A stretch of DNA of 64,000 nt from contig NC_090280.1 in assembly GCF_037392515.1 (NCBI RefSeq), positions 23,751,118 to 23,815,117 of the forward strand, written 5' to 3'. Positions 1-13,500 of this stretch are shown one piece after another. The notes below the pieces were generated by a model. It saw nothing but the letters and a program-made list of their open reading frames with translations, was not told the DNA's origin and did not search any database. The position numbers and the translations under genes are program-made. The stretch is from Haliotis asinina. Taxonomy: Eukaryota; Mollusca; Gastropoda; Lepetellida; Haliotidae. Every line of letters begins with the position of its first letter. Within the stretch, counting starts at the first letter, position 1.

Positions 1-69
1 GGTACAGCAATTAATAAAACTGTGGTACAGCAATTATTAAAACTGTGGTACAGCAATTATTAAAACCGG
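1..69. repeat. Three units of about 23 bases at the window edge
   Basis: 'ggtacagcaattattaaaac' plus 'tgt' repeated three times; the array probably continues outside the window. Confidence 0.8.
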
Positions 70-586
70 ATGTGTTTCCTCCTGCAGTAACTGACCCTCA
101 TTTATTATTTGGAGCTCTTCCCAGCATCACGGAGTTGACACAATATGACTGGAGCTATCACAAAGTAATTAAGATCCAATAAAGACAATGCATCAAACTC
201 ACTGGAAGCTGTGTCGCATTTGTTTAATGTGAATTTACACAAACCTTTTAATGACAAGACCTTGTCGCAACATGTCGAAACAAAGATCCAGTATACATAT
301 ATATCTTAAATGGGTCTGATTGATCATATCTAAAAATGCTTGATCATGTAATTTCAATCGATCGATCTGTTACAACCTCAAATTTTAGGTTAACATCGTT
401 CCTCCTCTGATCAATATTTTGTTCCCTCCGAATTGCGAGTGTCACATGTTGCACAGGAGTGACCAACACGGGTCACACAGGTCTCATACACTTGGTCAAC
501 AGTTTCCACATGAGTGACCAACATGACTCTCACTGGCTGTGTCATGCGCTGCACATGCATATAAGGGATATAAAATTTTAGGCAGT

Positions 587-831
587 AGGTGGGTACACCT
601 GTATGTCATCACAGTAGGTACAGCTGTATGTGTTTACTGTATGTCATGAGAGGAGGTACATTTGTATGTCATGACAGTAGGTGCATCTGTATGGCATGAC
701 AGTAGGTACATCTGTATGGCATGACAAGAGGTGCATCTGTATGACATGACAGTAGGTACATCTGTATGGCATGACAGTAGGTACATCTGTATATCATGAC
801 AGGAGGTACATCTGTATGTCAAACTATACAA
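587..831. repeat. 25-base minisatellite downstream of SMG9
   Basis: About nine units of 'aggtacatctgtatgtcat' plus 'gacagt'. The minus-strand frame across it is an artefact. Confidence 0.85.
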
Positions 832-1099
832 GTGACCAAGTCAGTGGCCATGTATATCGCCATTGGGTTCAAATCTGCAAATAACATATTTCAAGCACTT
901 TGATTAAAGTAATACAAAATCACTTATCCTGGGAATCGTTTTTAGCCTCAGTTTTTAATATAAACTGTATAACTTTTCAGATTCAATCACAGCTATGTAA
1001 GTTATGCTAACAGTTTCCTTGTCCTTAAGTCATGACACCTTCCTCTAATAAAACTTTCCCAAATCCCGACCACCAGAGTCAACCACCAGCGTACTGCAC

Positions 1100-1520
1100 A
1101 TTATCCACCACCCTGTCTCAAACATACGTCTGCTGTCTGGGGTTTCAGAGACAACTAACAACTGTCTTCTTTCTGGCAAGTTTCAGACATCTGTCTGTTG
1201 TCTGATAAGTTGTAGATGCACATCTGTTGTGAGGCATACGTCTGCTGCTCTGCTGTCTCCTGTCCAGCAAGTATCACACTATATCTTGTGCCTTAAGCTT
1301 CTGAATAGATGTCTACTATACTGGCAACTTCAAATGTACATCTGCTGTCTGGGATTTCAGTTACACACGTGCTGTTCATCGTTTTTCAAACATACATCTT
1401 TTGTCTGAAGCTTCAAGGTAGATGTCTTCTGTTTGCTGAGAAACTGCACATACATGTCTGCTGTCTCATAAGTGTCAGATGTACATCTGCTGTCTGGAAC
1501 TTCAGGTTGTATGGATGAAC
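1100..1520. repeat. Degenerate repeat of 'catctgctgtctgg' type
   Basis: Loose units of about 45 bases with 'cagatgtacatctgctgtct' run up to the SMG9 stop codon and may form part of its 3' UTR. The remaining sequence of 70-1560 shows no gene; TTTATT at 99-104 is a possible minus-strand AATAAA. Confidence 0.6.
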
Positions 1521-1563
1521 ATCTGGCGTCTGGCAAGATTTTGCCCTGTTTGCCGGGGATGTT

Positions 1564-4500
1564 TCAGGGCAGGAGTCTGTTATACTCAGACAGCAGCTGG
1601 GACTTCCTGACAGTGTCCCACATCCGCGCTGCATAGTGAAACCTGGAGACAACAGGTTGCAAATCAAGAACAATAATACATGCATTCATGTTTTTCTATA
1701 CTGAAACAACTGCTCTGAGGAGCTTGAGGCAAATAGTTGTCTACACTATAGATCTTGGTCAAGCAATCAGGATTTCAAAAGTTAGCAAAAACATAACCTT
1801 AATCTCTTTTTCTTCTTTGCAAAAACCTAAAAACTCATGTTGGAGTGAACTTTCATGGAAGTATGTGAAGGCATCACTGAAGCTAGCCTTTCAGCCAAGA
1901 CATCCTACAAGATCAGGGCACAATGTTTATGAAGATCAAACTCACTGAACAGGCAATTTTTATTGCTCTCATACAACTTTAGGAGGATGGTTACCTTATT
2001 GAATGTGCCCCTGGTGAAGAATGTCACAAGGAATGTGCCCATGGTGAACAATGAACTGCTGACTAGGTCTATAGAGAACAAAGTCCTACTATGTCCAAAG
2101 GAAAACAATGTCTGATGAACTGAGTGCACAGATAACAATGCCCTAACAACTATGTCCACAGAGAAAAAAGTCCTACTATGTCCACAGAGGACAATGTCCT
2201 ACTATGTCCATACAGAATAATGTCCCACAAACAATGTCCACAAAGAACAATGTCCTGCTATGTCCAGAGAGAACAATGCTCAAACAGATAACAATGTCCT
2301 CTAAATAGTTCCAGTGAATAACAATATCCTGCAGATTTTGCCATGAGAGAACAATGCCCACAGACTGAGGCTACTGACAACAATACCCTGCTCACCAGTT
2401 TTTCTCAGACAATGTAGTGTGTGTAAGGAGGTGGCGTGGCAGGGAGTAGATCTGGTTCCGCAGCGATCGAACCAGCAAGATGAATGTTGGGAAGCCTCGG
2501 TATTCTGGTAGCAGGGTGAGAATAGGTTCTGAAAATATACAGTAAACTGTAAAAGTTATGATACTCCTCGTGCTGCAACTTGTGGAAGTGAAAATTTCAA
2601 CACTCCTGGCTTCAGTTTGACGAAGAGTTACGACAGTCACCTGGTTCAATGTTTCATTTCTAGGTAAGATAAATGATACCAACCTGGCTCTAGCTTGTAA
2701 TACTCCATCTGGGGGATGCAGAAGACATTCATATCGGATTTGACTGTCTTGGAGGTAAGTCCGGGGATGACATTTCCTCGTACCATGTTGACAGTGCCTG
2801 CAGAGTTAACAGTCAATATTGTGGACCATCAAATAAATAAAGACTTGAGTGAGTATAGTATCGTGCCGCTTTTAGCAATATTAAAGTAACATCATGGCAG
2901 GGGATACCAGAAATGGCTTTCACATGTTGTACCCATGTGGGGAAGAGAACAGGAGCCTTCAGTGTGACAAGCTGACACTTTGCCCTTAGGCTCTCAAACC
3001 ACACCAAAAAATAGTTCAGTGTTATAAATATATGGCATGAAGCATAGATATTCAATAATGATAGGCTCTCACAGGGTATGAAAAGTAAACAGGCTACTAT
3101 GATATGATCCATAACAAACTGAGAATGGAGTTGTCAATACAGTGATAATATGAGATATATCTTCTACCTGTACACTTGAGCTTAGTCATGTCAAACGTGC
3201 TGCTCAGTGTTTGTGTCATCATCTTGTAAGTCTCCAGGCCGTAGTCGTCGCGGTTTGCTCGGTTCTGTACAAACACTGCAACAGTAACATACAAGGCAGT
3301 GAGAAGGTGTACAAGTGAACTGGTGGGTGGCTGTGTGAGTAAATGAATGGTGGTAACAAAGCATGATCATATACATTTTGGATTCAAACCTACTTTCAGA
3401 AATCCTGTCCTGAGTGTGCGAGTTTAGGTTTACACAGCACTCAGCAATATTCCAGATATATGGTGGCAGTCTTTAAATAATCAAGTCTGGACCTGACTAT
3501 CCAGTGATCACCAACATGTGCATCAAACTAAGCCATTGGGAAACTGCAATGTGTCAACCAAATCAGTGAACCTGACCACCCGATCCCTTTAGTTGCCTCG
3601 TACAACAAGCATGGGTTACTTAAGATCAATCCTAAACTGGATCTTCACGTGTCTGAGAAATGAAAATGCTGGTGTTAATTCATATTATACAATGAAGATA
3701 TTTTTAAGTTCCATTAACAACCTATATGCATACTGTAGATGCCCTGATAACTGTAGACTCACCAACATGGGGGAAGTAGTCAGGTGCATCTTCAGGATGT
3801 GAGGAGCCCTCATGTCCAGATGGAGTGGCTGGTTTCAGCATCTCAGCATTCTTCAGGAACCTGAAATGAAGCAGAGATACAGTTCAAACAGAACCAAATC
3901 CATCACATCAGTAAAAAAGAAGGATGCATAGTTATTCAAGTAAACAAAAACACACCTGTCATCAGAACAAGAATATTGTTTTAGCCGAGGTCATCACAAT
4001 TCCAGATGAATGACAGGCAGACACAGATCATACTAACTGACATGAGAAGGATGAAACACTAACACATACATAAATACACACTGGCACACATTACACTTAC
4101 TGGATAAATACCAGGGGATACAAGACATGGCTATCACACATTATCTAGCTTTATGTAGGAATGATTGGTCCATGTGACTCTGATAAAATACCATGTACAT
4201 CCATCACGATCCGCGAGCGGGAGTACAAAAGTTGTGTACTCCCGCTACGAAAGTCATATCACCTCGCTACACCTCAGTGACGATGTCAAGTGAGAAAAGC
4301 GTGCATCGACAAGCCTTTAGGAACATGCGGTGCACTGAGGTCAAACGATCAGCTGGTGTCAACATGGCAGCAAGTTGATTCGATGCGTGTTGTTTTGTTT
4401 TGTTTTAGTGAAAACATTCAGCTAGATAAATGCGTTATCATATCGTGTCTCAGGAAATACGGGGTTTTATCAGCCCCTCGTAAAGTTGTATTCAACCTTG

Positions 4501-7500
4501 TAATACAACCTTACTCGGGACTGATAAAACCCTGTATTTCCCAAGACACGATGTGATAACTTATATTGTACACTGAAAATGCAGACACTGACTAACTTAC
4601 ACACAAACTGACACACTGACACACCCATACACTGAGACAAAACTGACACATTAGCACACCCATACACTGTCACACTGTCACACTGACATAAAACTGACAC
4701 ACCCATACACTGAGACAAAACTGACATACTGACACACCCATACACTGTCACACTGACATAAAACTGACACACCCATACAGTGACACAAAACTGACACACC
4801 TATACACTGACATAAACTGACACATTGATAAACCCACACACTGACACATCCATATGCTGACACATAACTGGCACACTCATATGCAGACATAAAACTGACA
4901 CACCCATACTGATACAAGTGACACATTGACACAATGACACAAAACTGGCACACCAATACATTGACACAAAACTTACACATCAATACACTGACACAAAACA
5001 GACACACTCATTCGCTGACACAAAGCTGACACAATCACACACAAATACACTGACACAAAGCTGAAACACCATTAAACTGATATAAAACTGACACACCCAC
5101 ATGCTGACAGAAAACTTACACATCAATACACTGACACAAAACAGACACACTCATTCGCTGACACAAAGCTGACACAATCACACACAAATACACTGACACA
5201 AAGCTGAAACACCATTAAACTGATATAAAACTGACACACCCACATGCTGACACAAAACTTACATACTGACACAATGACACACACATACACTGACACAAAA
5301 CTGGCACACCAAGACACTGACACATCCATACACTAACGCAAACTGACATACCGATACACTGACACAAAACTGGCACACATATATGCTAACACAAAACTGA
5401 CACAACCATACACTGACAGAATACTGACAAAATCACATACTGACACAAACACACAGAAAGACAGAAAGACATATCAAACTTTGGACACTAATAAGGACAC
5501 ACAGAGGAACACCCTGACTGACCTAAGAAAGCTGACATCAGTGAACCAGTCTTGGACCACCAGGATCACATTACACACTGTCATCAGGAAGGCTGCCATC
5601 TGCAGGGACTGCAACACACACAGTACCATCATTGTTGAGTGTGTGACTTTAGTTTCATGAATGGATTACTGACAAATAGTGATAAAACGAGGTGCTTGCA
5701 AAAGTGAGTTTGTTTAGTATTACGCCGCACTCAGCAATATTCCAGGCATACGGCATCAGTCTGTAAGTAATTGAATCTGAACCAAACAATCCAGTAATCA
5801 ACAGTATTAGCACTGATCAACGCAATTGGGATATGGAGACATGTGTCAACCAGGTCAGCAAGCCTGACAACCCGATCATGTTAGTCGATGCTTACGACAA
5901 GCATGGGTTGCTGAAGCTCAGCTGGATTACTCCATGGAGATGTACTCTGTCAGATACACACCTGCATCTCTATACAGTTCTCTACTGAAGTGTACTCTGA
6001 GGGGTACTTTTTGTCCTGGTGTATCATCTGGTCCAGGATGGAAGCACTGAGAACTGGCTGGTGATGACACACAAAATAATTCATATCAGCTATTAGAAAA
6101 AATGTGAGTGAATATTGTCAAAACTAACAGTGTGAGTGTTGTTTTATGGCAAGGCAGAACCATCCCTGTAATATGAGAAATATTCAAGCAATATCACGAC
6201 AGGGTCATTCACAATTAGCTGCACCAGTGAGCAAGAGTTTGAAGGAGGGACTAGAGATATGAGCTTATGACTTGCCACTGAATGAGTCCCTCTGCGAGTG
6301 TAAAAGTGTGATTGAACAGGAGTGACACACAGTGAATGAGAATGTCAGTGGGAAAGTGTGACTGATTGAGAAAAAGTGAATTTTACGCCACTTTACTAAT
6401 ATTTCAGCAGCATCATGGAAGGGGACATCAGAAATCGGTTTCAAACAATGTAATGATGATTGACAAGTGAATGCTTAACTACTGGGGTATCCAAGTGTGA
6501 CAAGGTATTTGTGCTAACTTTAATGGAAACAGGTGTCTAACAGATAGCTGTCAACCTGAATACCCCATCCTAACATTTCGAAACTAATATGGAAAGAAAA
6601 CACATGTCATTTTACTAATCTGGTAAGCAAGACTGTGGTTGAAATGGATCATGGGAACAAGTTGTCCTCAGATGTTCGTTTAACACCCCTGGATGCCGAG
6701 TTTTTTTTCAGGTGCACATTTTCGTAAGGTTTGAAAAGTGAGCGTTGTGCGAGATTTGCGCTCGCGTGGTCCTGGATCTGCGTACGGCTATGAAATTGCA
6801 CAGACATGTAGAATATTTAATTTCCTATCCGTTGGTATAAATATAATTGCGGCTACCTCATGGGTTTGAGAAATAGACACTGCTAAAAGTTGTCCAAAAC
6901 TTTTGTGTGTGTTCAAAAACAGTAAATTTCTCAGTTTTTTATCGTGCACCAATAAAAGCACTCTGCTACCATTTTTTTAATTTGGCATCTTTACGGAAAG
7001 TGTGAGCGGAAAAAATACAGCTTGATATCTGAACGACATAAGTGTATATGAAATGGATGTATGTGCTAATGCATTACCTCATACTCACAAAATCAAAAAT
7101 GACCCGCAATAAATGTCAAAAATCGATTTTCTACTATGACGTCAAACGTCGACAGAGAGGTCATGCACGGATAAAGATAAGGCGGCATAACTCAGCTATG
7201 GTTTACATTAGGTCAATGTAACTCCGATCACATGGAGAGAATTTGCTGTGGATATGGACAGTCTATTTTCGTGATGTTTTGTTCACTGTGAACCAAACTA
7301 TTCCAATACAAAGTTCCCCAATGTGAGAGGATACCTTTTGGTAGTTTCACAATTTGTAAGAAAAGATGCAAGTGTGCTACATCAGAAAGCAGGTAATAGC
7401 GATTTGGATGTCCCTATCCGATACATATTTTAGTTTTTAGATTCCCATATTCTCCTATTTGTGTAGATGTATTCTTGTTAATTTTCCATTACTATTAACT

Positions 7501-10500
7501 GAGTAACAGCCGCATTTTCAAACGTAATGAAATAACTGAAAATAATGCAACATTTTAGTTGACGTCACGTCATGTTTTGTGCATTTTGTGACCTCGGAAA
7601 AAGACTACTCTGGTTGCTGATTAGTATATATCTAACCTAATTTCCACTCAATGTGTAAAAGGTCTCGGCTTCTGTGTCAGAATTCAACACTTTTTAGCCA
7701 AAATATAAAATGAATGGTTTTATCACTGAAATAGTGTCCTGAATATATCAACAATTACACGGTTTTACTACATATCTTATTGTGAGCAACACGCACACCT
7801 GCCTAGCATCAATTTAGCGTAAATAAAAATTTCACAACACCTGAATATTCAGTGAGTATTCATTTAGGAAAAAGACTTTTCTTCTCATGATTATGAAATC
7901 AGTTCCCTTCATAAGTATGCAATGAAAGGTACAAAGAGATCGCTTTTTCAGTAAAGAAGTATTAGAAAACGTAAGGCTTGTCCAAATTAAGACTCGACCT
8001 GATTTATATATTTTTAACAATTTCCGTATAAATATTGTTTGAGTTAGACATTCTGCCATCAGATATAATTTAATCGCATTTGAATTGACTTTATTATCGA
8101 AAAACAATGATAATGAATCATGAAACGTTTTGACAAACTCGCACCTGGTCAATTAATATTCATAATAGTTTTGTCTATAAAAACGACACAAACCAATACA
8201 ATGAACAAGACAATTCCTTTAAATAGTAGTATGTGTGCTCCTACATTCGATAAAATGTACAAATCATTTTCATTAATATTATCCGTTTTACTTATAAGTT
8301 GGAATTAAATCGTTGTTTATTAACCTGTTCATATGAAACTGCAATATTTGTGCCAAAGTATTGAATATTGCACATGACGGGAACAAAAGCACATGTTGCA
8401 GTAATGGCTACGTGTGATCTTCCAACAATTGTGTAGAGGCTTAAAATGTGGTATAATACACTTACTGAGTCAATTTCCCATGTAAATATTATTGAAACAA
8501 TCAAAAGCTTTCAAAGAATAAAAACAGATACCTTATATCCACACATGATATGGTGTTGAACATGGATATATGTTGATACTGAAATCAATTTCATGAAAAA
8601 ATATCTGAACGATGCGCAAAATATACATCACAATACTAAAAGTGCAATCGGACTGGTATGGGCATTGTGTTTACTCTTGTTCAACCAACCTTCCCCTCAA
8701 AGAAATTGCCTAATATGTGCAACAATGTTGACACTACCTATGACCGATTTTTTTCAAAATGGCGGCTTCGCTGAGAAGGGTACACAGGATTTTGCGACGA
8801 CTTTTTGCTTGATTCAGGGATCTTTTGTATATAAATGTGAGATGTAAGTAATCAGAATTATTCTGACTATCTGAGTATTGTTATATGTTCTTATTGTTTA
8901 CATTGTAAATGACGGAAGGAGCCAGAAATGCCGATAAGGACCGTTGTCGTTCTGTGTGATTTTGCGTCAGTCATGGCGTCACACTGCACTAAAAGTTTGA
9001 CAGTTTCTTATGAATTACCAAATTATTTCACTGTATCTATTTTCAATTTGCTATTTTTTGCCACAATACTCTTCCCCTGAATATACTAAGCGTATTGAGC
9101 CATTGTAAGCAATGATTAGACGGCTGGATGTTGGGAAATTTCCAAAAATGCTGGGCAGTGTAAAATTGGAATTTTTCTTTGTTTACATTTCAGTCAAGCG
9201 CTGTCTTTCGAGCACAGCGTTCGTTTTCATACAAAGTATATTTCGTTTCGTTTTGTCTAGACAGTTGGTATTGGTGACAAAGACCATTTGTAATTTGATT
9301 CTAAGATGCTTGGGGAGTTCAATGATGCATTTGTCGCAGCTAACTATGAAGTATACATGATGTCATGGGCTTCTCAATACCGGCCTTCTCGAAACGTGAT
9401 TTTGTAAACACTATCCAATATGGCGGAAAGCGCACTTCGGCGTTCGTGTAAGTGTATTTTCGAAAACATCCCAACCGATTCTGTGTACATCGGTGACGTT
9501 TCAGAATTATCATTCCTGGTTACATGAAAACTTGATATCAGTGATCTTTAATATGCTATTTTGGAAATTCATTACTCCCAGTAATTACCCGATTTTCACA
9601 TTTCAAAACATACTGCAAATAACGCTGTGAATCTAGATTTTGTACAGTTTGAAAAATGGTGACATTACCGATGAAGCCTATTTTGAAAGGCGATTTTAAG
9701 CACTTTAGCTTGGTCTGAGATAATAGTGGATGGTATCAAGAAACTGGGAATTTTCCGCAGAATTCATAACTGTGAAGTATTTATATATGCGTGGTATATT
9801 TAGAATTTTATTGGACTTCCAAGTGAGGTATGTAGAGGAAGGACATATATGTCCCTGTGGCATCCAGGGGGTTAAAGTACAAAGAAAACAATAACAGATG
9901 AAAATGCACTCAGAGATAAACCAAATATCAACCACAATAGGGTAGTACCTGTGTATCAAGGAAGATGATGCGCTCTGGCGTCACATACATGTCAATGCCA
10001 TTGGTCTGATGTGCCCCGTTCTCCTTCACTTCTTTTGTCTGAGGCTGGAACACATAGCTCCTGCAAGTAAAGAAAAACGAATACTCTCAGACATCTACAC
10101 AAGTGAGTGAGTGAGTGAGTGAGTTTAGTTTTACGTCACACTTAGCAATATTCCAGCTATATGGCGACGGTCTGTAAATAATCCGAGTCTGGACCAGACA
10201 ATCCAGTGATCAACAACATGAGCATCGATCTACGCAATGGGGAACCGATGACATGTGTCAACCAAGTCAGCTAGGATGACCACCCGATCCCGTTAGTCGC
10301 CTCTTACGACAAGCATAGTCACCTTTTATGGCAAGCATGGCTTGCTGAAGGCCTATTCTACCCCGGGACCTTCACGGGTCACATCTACACAAGACTCAGA
10401 CACCTGTACAAGGACACTTCTGCTATAATTATACTGTAGACAATCAGATACCTGTACTGGGACAATTCTACTATGATTATAACGATGACAATCAAACACC

Positions 10501-13500
10501 TGTAGGACACAGCTACTATGATTCTTATGATGACAATCAGACACCTGTACAAGGACACTTTAACTATAATTATCATGAAGACAACTGCATACTTGTACAA
10601 GGACAATTCTACTATAATTATCATGATGACAATTGGATACCCGCACAAGTGAGAGAGTGAGTTGAGTTTTACGCCTCACTCAGCAACATTCCAGCCATAT
10701 GGCAGTGGTGGTCTGTAAATAAGTGAGTCCGGACCAGACAATCCAGTTATCAACAGCATGAGCATCGATCTGCACAATTGGGAACCGATGACATGTGCCA
10801 ACCAAGTCAGTGAGCCTTACGACTTGATCCCGTACATCGCCTCTTATGACAAGCATATTATAGCCTGGACCATCGTGGGTAGTACATGCACAATGACACT
10901 TCTACTATAACTATCATGGTGACGATTGGATACCTATACAAATACACTTCTACTAAAAATATCATGATGACAATCAGATACCTGTACAAGGATACTGCTG
11001 CTATAATAATCATGATGACAATTGGAAATCTGTACAAGAACACTTCTTTCATGATTATCATGATGACAATCACATACCTGTACAAAGTCACCTCTTTTAT
11101 ACCTAGTATGATGACACTGGATGGGTTACCTGTATGAGTCTTGAGGGGAGGTGCCTGCCAAGAGAGAGAGGATGGTTGACTTGCCACTGCCCTGTGGGCC
11201 AAGGACTCCCACTACAAGGAAGTCAGTCTGATCCAGCAGCATCTGCCATAAATATAAGTAAGATAGAGGAGCACACGCATTGTCAAACACCAACATGGAA
11301 TGATACAGGAGCATCAGCAGTCAAAACATCAAAAAGCAAATCCCACAAGTGTACTTTTTCATTACACAATGCCTTTCAAGAAGTGGTCAAATGAATCATA
11401 TGTTATTTTACGCTTTCTGAGTAAAATAAAGATTCTATTACTTTGGGGGTTAAGTCCTATCCAATATTCGAACCCAAACTCTCAGAGTCAAAAGTATGTG
11501 ATCTTGACTACCAGTTGTCCGACTTTCAACTCTGTGGCAGCTGCGGTGGCTGAGTGGGTCAGATAGCTCACTATGTGTGCTGGTGATTAGATGCCTGACT
11601 CTGAGAGTGTATGTTCCAATCCTTGATACAATCTTAAACCAAAAAGTACTAGAATTTGTACATTACTGAAAAATATAATATATGTTACAAAAGTGTTTAA
11701 ATCCCAGGGTCCCTTTCCACAAAGTGATCATAGGGCTACAACGATCATAACTCCCATACTTTCTCAAAAATTGGCGACAGTCGTGGCACTATGATCGCTT
11801 TGAGGAAAGAGGCCCAGATCTGCGGACTGTGACCCTCTATCTGCCAAAAGAACACCAGAGCTCCATCATCAATGTCACCTCTATGTACCTCTATTCCTGC
11901 ATCGCACCAGCGGAACGAATCATCCACCACCTTTACACAGTGCTTCATCTCAGGGGGCGGAGCTAGGCGGTTCTGAGAGCTGTCTGTAACATACACAGTA
12001 GTGAACCGAAAATTTATTCTTTCGACAACGAGAAAGAACATGATTGCTAAAAAGTTTAAACCAGGTTAAGTGTATTTTTTCAATTATTTCCCCTAACCAA
12101 AGGAGGGCCTTACTTATTTAAATGACCACCCTTCACAAAAATAGACTGTCAAGGATGGTGGGATGGGCTATATATTATACACTACTATAATGTGCTCCTC
12201 AGTGAGATGAAATGGGTTCAGTATTGTCTCAAAGTTGTGCATATGCACGCTTGCATGCATGTGTTTCTACTAGTCTGGTTTGTTGCATAAAATCAGCACT
12301 CAGCAATATTCCAGCTATATGGTTGCAGTCAGACAACCCAGTGGTCAACAGCATGAGCATCTATGTACCTGACCATCTGAGCCTCTTACAACAAACATGG
12401 GTTGAAGATGACAAATTCTATCCTGGATCTTCATGATTCTAGACTGATATACATTATGTTGCAGTCTAACATGGATACCCACACACAGTTATACACAGTA
12501 TATGCTGAGTACACCATACCTTGTGTTATCCTAAATGTCCTATCCTATGATGACAGTGCACCTGAATGCAACATACACAGGGAAAACTCAATGTCAAGCG
12601 CTGATTTGGTCCTAACAACACTGCAAATCAGTTGAATGCAGTCACAGGTGATGGAATGTACACTAGTCAAACTCATAATGTGCAGACAGTGCTGTGAAAT
12701 TCAGAATGCTGCTTAAATAAGAAAAACTCACTTTCAAAGGCTAAATGTCCAACAGAGGAATGCCGCTGAATGTGATATGCTGCTGGTCCCACAGTTGTCT
12801 CCCCTTGATTGGTGGTGGTTGCCTGGTTGGCAGCAGTGGTAGTAGGTGCAGGCCTGTTTTCATCTCGAGATCGTAGCACAACAATCTGTTTCTCTAGTGC
12901 CTTGTTGACTAAACCTCCTTGGGAAAGATTGGTTGTCTGCATGGCTGCTGTTGTTCCTCCACCCCCTCCTGAAGCCTGCAATACACAAGTACATGCAGTT
13001 CAAATACTTAAAAATAATAGTTTGTCAACTTTGCTTCTAACAACAAGGTTGTTGTGATTTAATTCATCCATGCCTGTTTGTGTATGATGGCAATTAGATA
13101 TGTGGATATTTGTTTTTGCTATTCTTTGATCTAACTAGAAAAAAAATCATTTGCCATTACCCCACAAGATGGGAGCACAATGTGAAATCCTCCTTCAAAT
13201 AAGACAAGTAAATTCAAAAGGCACATGGCACTTAAAGTTAATACTGATACTTTGATACAAACATATTGCTCAAAGTACTGAGACAAACATTGTTTGTCAG
13301 TGTACCTGCTCAACTGCTGGCTTTGCAAGACCAAGGATGATAGGTGGTTTGTTGGGAGTTGGAGACTGGTCAGGTTCACGCTCTCGCTCCTAAATAAAAC
13401 AACATACTGACATACAACAAGGTACAATAAAGCAGTCTATGAATTATAATTACCTCTTCAAGTTATTGTTAACATCACATTGGACCACAAGGATCACAAA

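Noticed and set aside
4470-5329. Minus-strand Cys/Val/Ser-rich frames of about 110 codons
   Set aside because: Low-complexity translation of the minisatellite in SMG9 intron 8; no codon or domain signal.
7832-8152. Frame of 106 codons in the piggyBac-like element
   Set aside because: AT-rich, no transposase motif and no splice context; likely chance.
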